A DNA stretch of 64,000 nucleotides. It comes from Vicingus sp036171675. Its GTDB lineage: Bacteria > Bacteroidota > Bacteroidia > Flavobacteriales_E > Vicingaceae. A model generated the notes under the pieces. The model made no database searches. It was not told the DNA's origin and saw only the letters and a list, made by a program, of their open reading frames with translations. The stretch lies in contig JAVHRO010000111.1 of NCBI GenBank assembly GCA_036171675.1, positions 16,490-80,489 on the forward strand, written 5' to 3'. The stretch's first letter is position 1, and each line of letters begins with the position of its first letter. Below are positions 35,001 through 42,949 of the stretch, piece after piece. Position numbers and translations under genes: made by a program.

Positions 35001-35068
35001 ACTAGTATGAATGATACTAATAATCTAAAGTAAACGTAATATTTGCCTTGTTTTTTCAACTTACTCAT
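32039..35068 (-). CDS. Sensor histidine kinase with two-component-regulator propeller
   Basis: A 1009-residue one-piece sensor. It has a signal peptide, then about a dozen Reg_prop repeats (pattern DxxGNIWIGTxxGGLxKYD) forming periplasmic beta-propellers at about 35-640. A Y_Y_Y domain follows (VRYSFKLEPFDKDW...LPPGNYTFYLKAKN, about 680-745), then a membrane helix at about 757-778, a HisKA_2 phosphoacceptor (LLKEIHHRVKNNLQVINSLLNLQ, His near 817) and an HATPase domain with NEIISNTLKYAF and GDNGVGMP. No response-regulator domain is fused and none is encoded nearby, so the partner is elsewhere. In gut and marine Bacteroidetes similar sensors detect glycans, but the ligand here is unknown. It lies 22 bases after the eIF1-like gene. 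Confidence 0.92.
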   Translation of the reverse strand: MSKLKKQGKYYVYFRLLVSFILVVNAFNLLAQTFNFQTFSVQEGLSQSKVNVIFQDSRGFLWIGTAGGGICKFDGKNFTKYTSKEGIAGDIITDIAEDNDKNIWFTSTWGGVTKYNGLKFTIYPSNFGEKTADGNDIIKITNDGKIYIADGITLKSFTNGVFTKVNPSLQQRIETPISTIYEDSKKNIWIPSMSGILFINKTDTIQITEKDGLPSNFITTIYEDIDGNYLIGTHRSGAIKLLKGSIDNNKKFEFETIALDLDIVVTAITTDRDKNTIIATANEGIFSIDKNQKITSISKENGLPTNNIISLLNDKNGNLWLGTSGFGLIKCGNKAFTYFENIKGLNSATIFSILVDGKTIWVGTSEDGVFKYDGKVSTNYNSTNGIGGNEVRAIVKDLKGTIWFATSGGLTKYENNKFYNYTTTNGLSTNRIRSLLMDKEQNLWIGTNGEGLSVLKNNKFINYDKKKLTHNVVHSLFEDKKGNIWIGTGDGINKLFNNNFVNFKHSSGICNPYIGSIAEDDFGNIWFGSDQCVIKYDGIDFKTITTAQGLSSNTIYSIINDHNKNVWVGTNNGVDKISLNSYGQIEQIKNYGFHEGFKGIECNSRAVFIDTEKNIWFGTIKGLTKYNPKEDRTNVFQPIARIDNIKLFLEDVNWSNYSKVSKAWTNLPENLVLNYNENHLTFEYSAINLTNPEFVRYSFKLEPFDKDWYKETEKTSVTYSNLPPGNYTFYLKAKNNDNIWTNEPVTYKFKITKPFWQTWWFYLLFFTIFTYLLLKISSIRERRQRKISCELERKVRERTIQIELQRDEKEVLLKEIHHRVKNNLQVINSLLNLQSNYTTDNKSLALFEEAKNRIRSMALIHEKMYQSGDLAHIDFQDYILSLTNDLIATYSINCDIFLDIKIEPIKFDIDTIIPLGLLINEIISNTLKYAFVNRDKGIITLELIYLEGNIFRLKVGDNGVGMPSEMFEKDSASLGMELIKVFTEQLDGEIIKLDTEGTFYQIKFHPRKK

Positions 35069-35090
35069 GGTGAAATTAGAAACTAATAAT

Positions 35091-35438
35091 TTAACCTCCT
35101 ATTTTTTTTGTTTTTGTGAATCCAAAATTTATTAACAAATCATAAACTTTTTCTTTTAAATCGCCCTGAATTAAAATTTCTCCATCTTTTGCACTTCCAC
35201 CAACGCCACATTTGGTTTTTAACATTTTGGCTAAATGTTGAAAATCGTCATCTGAACCAGTATAACCTTTTACTATGGTTACGTGTTTTCCTTTACGTTG
35301 TTTCTTATCAACCAAAACTTTTAGCTGTTGTTGGTCAGATGGAAGAGAAACAGAGTTGTCAATTTTATCATCTTCATTAATAAAATTGGGGTTGGTAGAA
35401 TAAACGTATGAGGTATTCAGGTTATTTTTTTTACTCAT
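35091..35438 (-). CDS. SUI1/eIF1-like translation factor (YciH family)
   Basis: A 115-residue protein. The C-terminal 75 residues match the SUI1 fold: RKGKHVTIVKGYTGSDDDFQHLAKMLKTKCGVGGSAKDGEILIQGDLKEKVYDLLINFGF, including the CGVGGSAKDGEI(x)IQGD block typical of bacterial YciH. The N-terminal 40 residues are polar and probably disordered. Bacterial members are thought to influence start-site fidelity. It overlaps the lipid kinase gene by 8 bases, so it is co-expressed with it. Confidence 0.9.
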   Translation of the reverse strand: MSKKNNLNTSYVYSTNPNFINEDDKIDNSVSLPSDQQQLKVLVDKKQRKGKHVTIVKGYTGSDDDFQHLAKMLKTKCGVGGSAKDGEILIQGDLKEKVYDLLINFGFTKTKKIGG

Positions 35439-36309
35439 TGGAAATTACATTTAATGAAAGTGGAATTAATTCAATAATTATTTTTTCTTCAATACGGATA
35501 GGTTCACCATCAATATGCAATTCTTTTGATGCTGTTTCAATGCTAAGGTTTGTCGTTGTTATTTCTTCGATAAATCGACTTGATGTGATTTTTTTACTAA
35601 AAAGTCGAACCGCTAGAGGCAACGCATAAAGAAGTGGAAATTTTTTTAAAATAACTACACTAAATACACCGTCGTCGATTTTTGAATTGGGGGCAATAAA
35701 TGCATTATTTCCATATTGATTTGAATTGGCAAATGTGATTAAAAAAGCTTTTTTATCAAAAGCTACTCCATTAATGGTCAATCGATAATTTTTTTCTTCG
35801 TAGGCAAAAAATTCTTTGATCGAAATTTTTAAATAGGTAATTAAACCTCTTGTAGTTGAAGATGCAAAAAGAGCACTAATGTGAGCGTCGAACCCAATAC
35901 CTGCAGCACCTAAAAAATAAAAGTTGTTTAACTTTACCGTGTCTATTTTTTTTGAGTAAAAATTATTCAGCACTAAAATTGCTTTTTTAGTATTTATGGG
36001 TATTTTTAAATGTCTTGCTAAACCATTTCCAGAACCCATAGGCAATATTCCTAATATGGTATTGGTATGAATAAGGGCTGTACCTACTTCATGCACTGTT
36101 CCATCACCTCCAACTGCTACAATAATTTGATAGTTTGGAGCTTCATTTTTTGCAATTTCAAAAGCATGGTTGGGATACTCCGTAAATTTTATTTGATAAG
36201 TAAATTTTAAATAATCGAGGTGTTTTTTAATAAGTATTTCGACTCCACTTTTTTTTACAGTACCAGAAATAGGATTAATAATAAAAAGTATGTTTAATCG
36301 AGCATACAT
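35431..36309 (-). CDS. Diacylglycerol/lipid kinase family protein (YegS/BmrU-like)
   Basis: A 292-residue protein of the DAGK catalytic family: INPISGTVKKS at the start, the nucleotide-binding VAVGGDGTVHEV (GGDG at 67-70), ILPMGSGNGLARHL, and a C-terminal beta-rich half with FLITFANSNQYGNNAFIAPNSKIDDGVF. It phosphorylates a lipid, perhaps diacylglycerol or a sphingoid base, since many Bacteroidetes make sphingolipids. It overlaps the upstream sulfatase-fold gene by one base. The pairing with an LTA-synthase-like enzyme hints at recycling of diacylglycerol released by that enzyme; this is inference. Confidence 0.87.
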   Translation of the reverse strand: MYARLNILFIINPISGTVKKSGVEILIKKHLDYLKFTYQIKFTEYPNHAFEIAKNEAPNYQIIVAVGGDGTVHEVGTALIHTNTILGILPMGSGNGLARHLKIPINTKKAILVLNNFYSKKIDTVKLNNFYFLGAAGIGFDAHISALFASSTTRGLITYLKISIKEFFAYEEKNYRLTINGVAFDKKAFLITFANSNQYGNNAFIAPNSKIDDGVFSVVILKKFPLLYALPLAVRLFSKKITSSRFIEEITTTNLSIETASKELHIDGEPIRIEEKIIIELIPLSLNVISNE

Positions 36310-38210
36310 TATTTCAAGGTGGTTTTAGAAGTTCGGTTATCTATTAATCGGTTATTATAGTGCTGAAGTATACTTTTTAATTTATTTTCGAGTAGTGTTT
36401 TTATGGGGTTATGCTCAACAGAATTTATTAAATTGGTTTGTAATAAAGAGTCTGAATTTAAGTTAAATAAACCTGTAGAATTTTCACCATCAAATAATAA
36501 CAACTCATTTCCTTCGGCATAGTAATAGTTATTCGAAGCATATCCAATTATATGTTTTGTGTTTTTTGAAAATACACTTTCTCCAAACGAAACAAACGAT
36601 GTGTTAATGCCTAACAAATCTAATACGGTAGGAGTAATGTCAACTTGTTGAAAATAATTGGAGTCAATACCCGAAAATTTTTGGGTAGGGTCGTAAATAA
36701 AAATGGGTATGGCAGTAGCTCCCATTATGGTAGAATAAAATGGGGCAAATGATTGTGAAGAATGATCGGCAGTAAAAACAAATATGGTGTTGTTATACCA
36801 GGTAGATTTTTTTGCACCTTCGAAAAATTCTTTTAATGCAAAATCGGTATAGCCAATGGTTTTGTGGATGGGTAAAGTGCCTAAAGGGAATTTGCCTTCA
36901 TATTTTGGCGGTAATTGGTAAGGATGATGAGACGATAACGTGAAAATTGCACTAAAAAACGGCTCTTTCTTTGCGTTCAATTGTTTAGCAAAATAGTTTA
37001 AATAGGGTTCGTCAAAAATTCCCCAATCTTCATCTTCGTCTGCTTTTGTTAAAGGGTATTCATCTTTTCCAAAATAATGGTCAATTCCAGCGGTAGCAGC
37101 AAAACCACTAAACCCCATGGTGCCATTACTTCCTCCATGATAAAATGACGTGTTGTAGCCTTGTTTTTTTAATATTGAAGGTAACGCATCAATTTTATTG
37201 CTTGAATAGTTTGAAATAATGTACGGTGTATTCATTAATGGAGGAATACCAGCAAGTATAGAAGGTAATGCTTCAATTGATCTGGTTCCACTTGCATAGG
37301 AGTTGGTAAAAACATAGCTATGTTGCATTAAGGAATCTAAAAATGGGGTAAATCCTTTTCCGTTGTTATAAAAACCGACATGTTCTTTTGCAAAACTTTC
37401 AAGAATGATTATTACCACATTTTTTGATTTAAACATCCCTTTACCTTGAGTTTTTTGTTCAGGACTATAGATGGTAGTTAGTTCCTTTTCGTCGAAGTAA
37501 TTCAGTTTTGTAATATGGTCGTTTAGTATGGTTTTTATTATACAAAATGGGGTGTTTAAGGTTACTGAGGCATGTTGAGGAGTAGAGTAAGTAGCCGCAT
37601 TTATGATGTCTAAGGGTTTATATTGCAGTCCTCCCCTAAAACCAACAACAGTGAATATACCTAATAATATAAATATCAATAATTGATAAGTAAAAGCTTT
37701 AAACGAATACTTTAATGGAAAAGGTTTGAGATCAAATTTTCTGTATAAAAATTCAGTAATTACTAACAATGCAATTAAAATGACACATAAAAACCAGTAA
37801 TCTTTAATATATTTTGGAAGCATAATGCTAAAATCATTACCAGTTGAAAGAAATTGAAATAAATCAGCTGTGCTTCGTCGAAGCGAAAAAGGGTAATAGG
37901 CAACATCGATTAGGTTAAAAATTATTCCAATAGTATTACCTAGATGAAAAAAAAACTTTAAGCCAAATTTGTAAATTTTATTATCCTTAAATGGAACTGG
38001 TAGTATTGAAAAAAAAATAAAAGGAAGAAAAAAATAGGAGATGGCAACATAATCAAATCGTAATCCAAATAAAAAGGAGTCAAATGGAAAGTATCCTTGA
38101 AAGGTATGAATGTTAAAAAAATAAAAAAGTAAACGGCAAATGCTATAAACAATGAATGCTAGCCCAATTTTTTTAAGAAAAGATAGATAATATAAAAATT
38201 GAAACTGCAT
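36309..38210 (-). CDS. LTA synthase family protein (membrane sulfatase-fold phosphotransferase)
   Basis: A 633-residue protein with five N-terminal membrane segments (to about residue 200) and an extracytoplasmic alkaline-phosphatase-superfamily domain. Metal and catalytic parts: VVIIILESFAKEHVG (Glu), SYASGTRSIEALPSILAGIPPL with the nucleophile Thr near 306, and FTADHSSQ (Asp-His). Family members transfer phosphoglycerol or phosphoethanolamine from lipids. Gram-negative relatives decorate surface glycans or lipids; the substrate here is unknown. It heads the run that continues with the lipid kinase, eIF1-like and sensor kinase genes. Confidence 0.85.
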   Translation of the reverse strand: MQFQFLYYLSFLKKIGLAFIVYSICRLLFYFFNIHTFQGYFPFDSFLFGLRFDYVAISYFFLPFIFFSILPVPFKDNKIYKFGLKFFFHLGNTIGIIFNLIDVAYYPFSLRRSTADLFQFLSTGNDFSIMLPKYIKDYWFLCVILIALLVITEFLYRKFDLKPFPLKYSFKAFTYQLLIFILLGIFTVVGFRGGLQYKPLDIINAATYSTPQHASVTLNTPFCIIKTILNDHITKLNYFDEKELTTIYSPEQKTQGKGMFKSKNVVIIILESFAKEHVGFYNNGKGFTPFLDSLMQHSYVFTNSYASGTRSIEALPSILAGIPPLMNTPYIISNYSSNKIDALPSILKKQGYNTSFYHGGSNGTMGFSGFAATAGIDHYFGKDEYPLTKADEDEDWGIFDEPYLNYFAKQLNAKKEPFFSAIFTLSSHHPYQLPPKYEGKFPLGTLPIHKTIGYTDFALKEFFEGAKKSTWYNNTIFVFTADHSSQSFAPFYSTIMGATAIPIFIYDPTQKFSGIDSNYFQQVDITPTVLDLLGINTSFVSFGESVFSKNTKHIIGYASNNYYYAEGNELLLFDGENSTGLFNLNSDSLLQTNLINSVEHNPIKTLLENKLKSILQHYNNRLIDNRTSKTTLK

Positions 38211-38288
38211 TAAAATGTATTAAAATTTAAGGAGTTTAGTAACTAAACACCGATTTAGTTTTTTTTTTAACTAAACAAATCGAATTAA

Positions 38289-38414
38289 TTACGAGTGTTT
38301 GCAATTGTCGCAATCATGGTTACTCGTTCTTTTATATAATCGGTAAACGACATAAAATACGGATAAGGAAGCGATTATAGCAATAATAATTTCTTGTGTT
38401 TTCAAACGATGCAT
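38289..38414 (-). CDS. Short membrane protein with Cys-x-x-Cys tail (FeoB-associated-like)
   Basis: A 41-codon frame: MHRLKTQEIIIAIIASLS as start and membrane helix, then VFYVVYRLYKRTSNHDCDNCKHS. A short N-terminal part, one membrane helix, basic residues and a terminal CDNCKH tail match the plan of the small FeoB-associated Cys-rich membrane proteins common in Bacteroidetes. No feoB is in the window, so a metal-transport role is only suggested. Support for it being real: an exact -7 element (TAAATTTG) sits 25 bases upstream, in the divergent promoter region before the E1 dehydrogenase gene. Confidence 0.6.
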   Translation of the reverse strand: MHRLKTQEIIIAIIASLSVFYVVYRLYKRTSNHDCDNCKHS

Positions 38415-38438
38415 ATTAATAATAAATAGTATACAACA

Positions 38439-38446
38439 CAAATTTA
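38439..38446 (-). promoter_or_regulatory. -7 element for short membrane protein gene
   Basis: The minus strand reads TAAATTTG (exact TAnnTTTG), 25 bases upstream of the ATG at 38414. It is back to back with the plus-strand element at 38459-38466. Confidence 0.5.
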
Positions 38447-38458
38447 CATAAAATCATT

Positions 38459-38466
38459 TAACTTTG
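38459..38466 (+). promoter_or_regulatory. -7 element for E1 dehydrogenase gene
   Basis: TAACTTTG (exact TAnnTTTG) lies 21 bases before the ATG at 38488. With the minus-strand element at 38439-38446 it makes a compact divergent promoter. Confidence 0.5.
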
Positions 38467-38487
38467 TGTCCCCTATAAAATTATGTT

Positions 38488-40473
38488 ATGGTCATAAAAT
38501 TTAATCGAAGAAAATATACTGATAATCAACTATTAAACTTATACAAAGCGTTAATAAAACCACGTTTAATTGAAGAAAAAATGTTGGTTTTATTGCGACA
38601 AGGAAAATTGTCGAAATGGTTTTCTGGAATAGGACAAGAGGCTGTTTCTGTAGGAGTTACGCTGGCCATACAAAATGATGAATACATTTTGCCTATGCAC
38701 AGAAATTTAGGGGTTTTTACATCCAGAAATATCCCTTTAAATCGATTATTTGCTCAGTTTAAAGGAAAAATGAGTGGATTCACTAAGGGACGAGACCGTT
38801 CATTTCATTTTGGAACTCAAGAATATCATATTATAGGAATGATTTCTCACTTAGGACCACAATTAGGTGTCGCTGATGGTATTGCCCTCGGAAATTTACT
38901 TAAAGAAAATAATAAAGTAACTGTTGTATTCTCTGGAGATGGGGGCGCAAGTGAAGGCGATTTTCATGAGGCTTTGAATGTCGCTGCGGTATGGCAATTA
39001 CCAGTTATTTTTATTGTTGAAAACAATGGGTACGGTTTATCAACCCCATCGGTTGAGCAATTTAGATGTAAAAATTTTATCGATAAAGGCATTGGTTATG
39101 GAATGGAAACCGAATTGGTAGATGGAAACGATATTTTAGATGTTCATTTTAAAATTAGTCAAATTGCTGAATCAATTCGTAAAAGACCAAGACCGGTATT
39201 GGTGGAATGTTTAACGTTCAGAATGAGAGGTCACGAAGAAGCTTCTGGAACAAAATATATTCCACAAGAGATAATGGAAGAAGCTAAAAAAAGAGAGCCT
39301 ATTGCTAATTACGAGCATTTCTTGTTAGAAGAAAACGTAATTAATCAACAGCAAATGGATCTAATTAAAACCGAAATAAAAGCTGAAATAAATGAAGCTT
39401 TAGAAGTCGCTTATGCTGAGTTACCAATCGTTTCTAGCATCGAAAATGAGTTGAACGATGTTTATGCGCCATTTGATTTTGATGAAACAAAACCCACATC
39501 AAACAATATTTCTGAAAAACGATATATAGATGCCATTTCGGATGCCATGCGATTGAGTATGGAAAAATTTCCACAATTGATATTAATGGGTCAGGATATT
39601 GCTGAGTATGGTGGCGCTTTTAAAGTTACTGATGGGTTTGTTGCAAAATTTGGTAAAGAACGAGTGAGGAATACTCCGCTTTGCGAAGCTGCAATTGTTG
39701 GTACTGGATTAGGATTAGCCATTAACGGACAAAAATCGATGGTTGAAATGCAATTTGCCGATTTTGTGAGCGAAGCGATGACTCAAATTTGCAATAATTT
39801 GGCAAAAACTCATTACCGATGGGGACAGATAGCTGATGTGGTTGTTCGGATGCCTACTGGAGGAGGTACCGGCGCGGGTCCTTTTCATTCGCAATGTAAT
39901 GAAGGTTGGTTTATGCAAACTCCAGGTTTAAAAATTGTTTATCCTGCATTTCCTTATGATGCTAAAGGATTGTTACTTACTTCGTTTGAAGACCCAAATC
40001 CGGTCATGTTTTTTGAACATAAAGCCATGTATAGAAGTATTACTCAAGAAATCCCAGACGATTATTATACCATCCCTTTTGGAAAAGCTTCATTAATCTC
40101 TCAAGGAAAAGATGTATCTATAGTTACTTACGGTATGGGCGTTCATTGGGCATTGGAAACATTAAAAAATAATGTTCAAATTTCGGCCGATTTAATTGAT
40201 TTAAGAACATTAGTTCCTCTCGATACGGAGACAATTTACAATTCAGTAAAAAAGACTGGAAAAGTAATTATTTTACACGAAGCCACTTTGTTTAATGGGT
40301 TAGGAGGGGAGTTAAGTGCGTTAATTACTGAAAATTGTTTTGAATTTTTAGACGCACCAGTAAAACGTGTTGCAAGTATAGAAACTCCAATACCATTTAT
40401 TAATCAGTTGGAACAGGACTTTTTACCTAAAAAACGATTTGAAGAAGAATTGTTAAAATTGGTAGAGTTTTAA
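38488..40473 (+). CDS. 2-oxoacid dehydrogenase E1, fused alpha and beta subunits
   Basis: A 661-residue thiamine-diphosphate enzyme. The alpha half (1 to about 330) has GIGQEAVSVG, the HRNLGVF loop and the TPP motif GDGGASEGDFHEALNVAAVWQLPVIFIVENNGYGLS. The beta half (about 345-661) has MGQDIAEYGGAFKVTDGF, FGKERVRNTPLCEAAIVGTGLGLA, MPTGGGTGAGPFHSQ and a C-terminal transketolase domain with VTYGMGVHWAL. The fused form is common in Bacteroidetes and is usually read as the E1 of the branched-chain or a related 2-oxoacid dehydrogenase complex. The E2 and E3 genes are not here. It ends convergently with the PorP-like gene, stops overlapping by 4 bases. Confidence 0.9.
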   Translation: MVIKFNRRKYTDNQLLNLYKALIKPRLIEEKMLVLLRQGKLSKWFSGIGQEAVSVGVTLAIQNDEYILPMHRNLGVFTSRNIPLNRLFAQFKGKMSGFTKGRDRSFHFGTQEYHIIGMISHLGPQLGVADGIALGNLLKENNKVTVVFSGDGGASEGDFHEALNVAAVWQLPVIFIVENNGYGLSTPSVEQFRCKNFIDKGIGYGMETELVDGNDILDVHFKISQIAESIRKRPRPVLVECLTFRMRGHEEASGTKYIPQEIMEEAKKREPIANYEHFLLEENVINQQQMDLIKTEIKAEINEALEVAYAELPIVSSIENELNDVYAPFDFDETKPTSNNISEKRYIDAISDAMRLSMEKFPQLILMGQDIAEYGGAFKVTDGFVAKFGKERVRNTPLCEAAIVGTGLGLAINGQKSMVEMQFADFVSEAMTQICNNLAKTHYRWGQIADVVVRMPTGGGTGAGPFHSQCNEGWFMQTPGLKIVYPAFPYDAKGLLLTSFEDPNPVMFFEHKAMYRSITQEIPDDYYTIPFGKASLISQGKDVSIVTYGMGVHWALETLKNNVQISADLIDLRTLVPLDTETIYNSVKKTGKVIILHEATLFNGLGGELSALITENCFEFLDAPVKRVASIETPIPFINQLEQDFLPKKRFEEELLKLVEF

Positions 40474-41471
40474 ATATAATTTGGGCAAGCTTTATAATGT
40501 TTAATAGTTGGTCTGAATTTTTTGTAAATATAGATTATCGAAAATTCAAAACCTCCTCTATTGTGGCTTGCAACTCTTAATGAGGATAAGTTAATGTCGT
40601 AACTTACTCCAAAATGGAAACTGCTGTAATCTAATTCTGCCGTTACATAGGTGGCATCGCTGTTTCTATACCAAAATCCTAAATATACTGCCTTGTAATT
40701 AGCATTGTTTAAATAGTATTTTCCTGAACCTCCGAAAATAATTTCTTTGTATCGGTCTTGAGTCATTATTGAAATACGAGGTAGACCATCAATTTTTTCA
40801 GTTATTTTAAATTGGCACTCGGCATAAAATGTAAATCTTTTGTTAAGTTCAATGGCATTATTATTAAAAAAGCTTTGTTTAGGGTTAAAAATATTATGTA
40901 AAGCTATTCCAGCACCAATTGATTTTCTTTCGCCAAGGACATCATCCCAACTTAATCCACTATGAACATTTAGATAAGTTCTCCCTTCATTACTAAATGT
41001 TTCATTGTTACTTAAGTTTTGGTCGTAACTCACTCCGTTGTATTGATTATCAAACCGTAATTGGTTATAATTTATGGTTTTTTGAGTAAATGTTGGTTGA
41101 ACTCCCAACGTAATAGTTTGTGACGAATCTCCAATAAAATAGGTGTAACTAACACTTGGTGCTATTTGTAAAGTGCTTAATTGTGAATCGCCAGTCTTAT
41201 CATTATAAAATCCTAAACCAACATTTATGGGAGTATTATAAATTGTGTTAGCGTCAATTGCAACGCCAAAAGTAGCGTAGGGAGTAGTTACAGAACTCCA
41301 TTGAGAGCGTTGATTTCCTACAACTCTTAAATCACCATCAAAGACTCCTGTTAGTCCTGGACTTAATATTAATGGCGAATTGTAAAATTGTGAAAAATGG
41401 ATGTCTTGAGCGGAACAGTTAAAAGTAGAAAATAGAAAGTAAAAAGTGAGAAATAAAAAAACACTACTCAT
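40470..41471 (-). CDS. PorP/SprF family outer-membrane protein
   Basis: A 333-residue exported beta-barrel. The mature start AQDIHFSQFYNSPLILSPGLTGVFDGDLRVVGNQRSQWSSVTTPYATFGVAID is the family signature, followed by alternating strands and the C-terminal aromatic strand typical of barrels. PorP/SprF proteins often accompany T9SS type B cargo, holding it at the surface. The nearest type-B cargo gene is at 43771-47745, with an MFS/GIY-YIG islet in between. The frame is open to a TTG at 41606, but the ATG at 41471 starts a clean signal peptide (MSSVFLFLTFYFLFSTFNCSAQ). Confidence 0.88.
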   Translation of the reverse strand: MSSVFLFLTFYFLFSTFNCSAQDIHFSQFYNSPLILSPGLTGVFDGDLRVVGNQRSQWSSVTTPYATFGVAIDANTIYNTPINVGLGFYNDKTGDSQLSTLQIAPSVSYTYFIGDSSQTITLGVQPTFTQKTINYNQLRFDNQYNGVSYDQNLSNNETFSNEGRTYLNVHSGLSWDDVLGERKSIGAGIALHNIFNPKQSFFNNNAIELNKRFTFYAECQFKITEKIDGLPRISIMTQDRYKEIIFGGSGKYYLNNANYKAVYLGFWYRNSDATYVTAELDYSSFHFGVSYDINLSSLRVASHNRGGFEFSIIYIYKKFRPTIKHYKACPNYI

Positions 41472-41592
41472 GCTCAAAGTACAATAGCGAAAAAAAAGAG
41501 CATTTTTTTGAATGCAAATGTTCACTTTACACGCTATTAACTTTATGAATTTACAACGACTGTTATAGTCTGTTCTCCCTCTACTATTATAT

Positions 41593-42771
41593 TTATGCTG
41601 TTCCATTTGTTGGTTTAGATATAATCAAAAAGTATGCGATTACAATTAATGTTGCTGTCGCAGTTACAATAAATGCCGTTGTTGCACCGAACTGAAACCA
41701 AATAAGCCCTGTTAACGAACTTGCCATCATGGTGAATATGCTTTGTAGTCCAGAAAATGTTCCGATTGCTGTTGCTGTATCTTTTTTGTCGGTTATGTTT
41801 GAAATCCAAGCTTTTGAAATTCCCTCTGTCGATGAGGCATAAACACCATACAGAAAAAATAAGCCAAAGAAAAAATAAAGATTTGTGTTTACTGCCATAC
41901 CGAAATATACTGTCGTAAATAATACAAGCCCGATGATAAAAATTGTTTTCAGGCCAACTTTGTCGGCAAGAATTCCAATTGGAAAAGCCAACAAAGCATA
42001 GATAAGATTATAAAAAATATAAACTCCGATAACCATGGTATCGTCAAGTCCTGATTGTTTTGCTTGAAGTAAAAGAAAGACATCAGAACTGTTGAATAGC
42101 GTAAAAATTAAAAGCCCAAATACAACTTTTCTGTATGCTGTAGGACTTTGTTTCCAATAACTCAAAAATGAAAAAAGTGGCGTTTTTATTTTAGGTTTAT
42201 TCGTATTAATATTGTTGTCTTTTAGATAGAGTGAAGATAAAACCGCAAACAGACCAGGAATGAATGCAATGAAAAAAAGTGTCTTATAGTCTTTTGGAAA
42301 GAAATACAAATAAAGTAAAGCCAAAGAAGGACCAATAACAGCACCTAATGTATCCATTGAACGATGAAATCCAAACACTTTTCCTTTTGTTTCTAGTGTC
42401 GCTTCGTTAGAAAGGATTGCGTCCCTAGCACCTGTCCGAATACCTTTGCCAAAGCGGTCAATTGTCCGTGCAAAAAATATCCAAAGTGGAAAACTAAAAA
42501 TTGCCATCATTGGTTTTGAAATTGCGCTGAATGCGTAACCGATTTGAACAAACGGAACTCTTCTTCCAGAAATGTCCGAAAGTTTGCCAAAATAACCTTT
42601 ACTAAGTCCTGCTGTTGCTTCAGCTGCACCTTCAAGTATTCCGATTAACACAATTGAAAAGCCAATTGTTTTCAAGTAAATAGGCATGATTGGATACAAC
42701 ATCTCACTTGCTGTGTCTGTAAGCATACTTACTACAGATAAAATCCAAACCGTTCGTGTAATGTATTTCAA
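41593..42771 (-). CDS. Major facilitator superfamily transporter
   Basis: A 392-residue protein with 12 predicted membrane helices. It has an MFS signature loop after TM2 (GYFGKLSDISGRRVPFVQIG) and its counterpart in the second half (GILADKVGLKTIF). The DRFGKGIRTGARDAILSNEA segment is typical of a Bacteroidetes MFS group of unknown substrate, sometimes annotated as drug or sugar exporters. Start is TTG at 42771. Flanking spacers carry inverted GTTATAGT/ACTATAAC words. With the next gene it looks like an inserted accessory islet between the PorP-like gene and its probable T9SS partner. Confidence 0.85.
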   Translation of the reverse strand: MKYITRTVWILSVVSMLTDTASEMLYPIMPIYLKTIGFSIVLIGILEGAAEATAGLSKGYFGKLSDISGRRVPFVQIGYAFSAISKPMMAIFSFPLWIFFARTIDRFGKGIRTGARDAILSNEATLETKGKVFGFHRSMDTLGAVIGPSLALLYLYFFPKDYKTLFFIAFIPGLFAVLSSLYLKDNNINTNKPKIKTPLFSFLSYWKQSPTAYRKVVFGLLIFTLFNSSDVFLLLQAKQSGLDDTMVIGVYIFYNLIYALLAFPIGILADKVGLKTIFIIGLVLFTTVYFGMAVNTNLYFFFGLFFLYGVYASSTEGISKAWISNITDKKDTATAIGTFSGLQSIFTMMASSLTGLIWFQFGATTAFIVTATATLIVIAYFLIISKPTNGTA

Positions 42772-42949
42772 ATTTTTGTTATGTTTCGTTGTTTTTTTAT
42801 TATTTGTACTATTGTATTTTAGTGTTAACTATAACGGACTGTACTATATGTAGTTGCCTATTTCATGTTGCTTTTTTATCTGTACCGAAACCCCAATGGA
42901 CCTATAGTTTTTCTTGTGCGCTGGGATTCTTTCTCGTTGATTTAGTCGG
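42772..42949. other. Spacer between MFS and GIY-YIG genes
   Basis: 178 bases without an ORF. It holds ACTATAAC at 42828-42835, inverted relative to GTTATAGT at 41562-41569 on the other side of the MFS gene. The sequence is locally richer in G and C than the surroundings by eye. Confidence 0.3.

Noticed and set aside
41472..41606. Longer N terminus for the PorP-like protein
   Set aside because: It would put 45 polar residues before the signal peptide; the ATG at 41471 begins a normal one.
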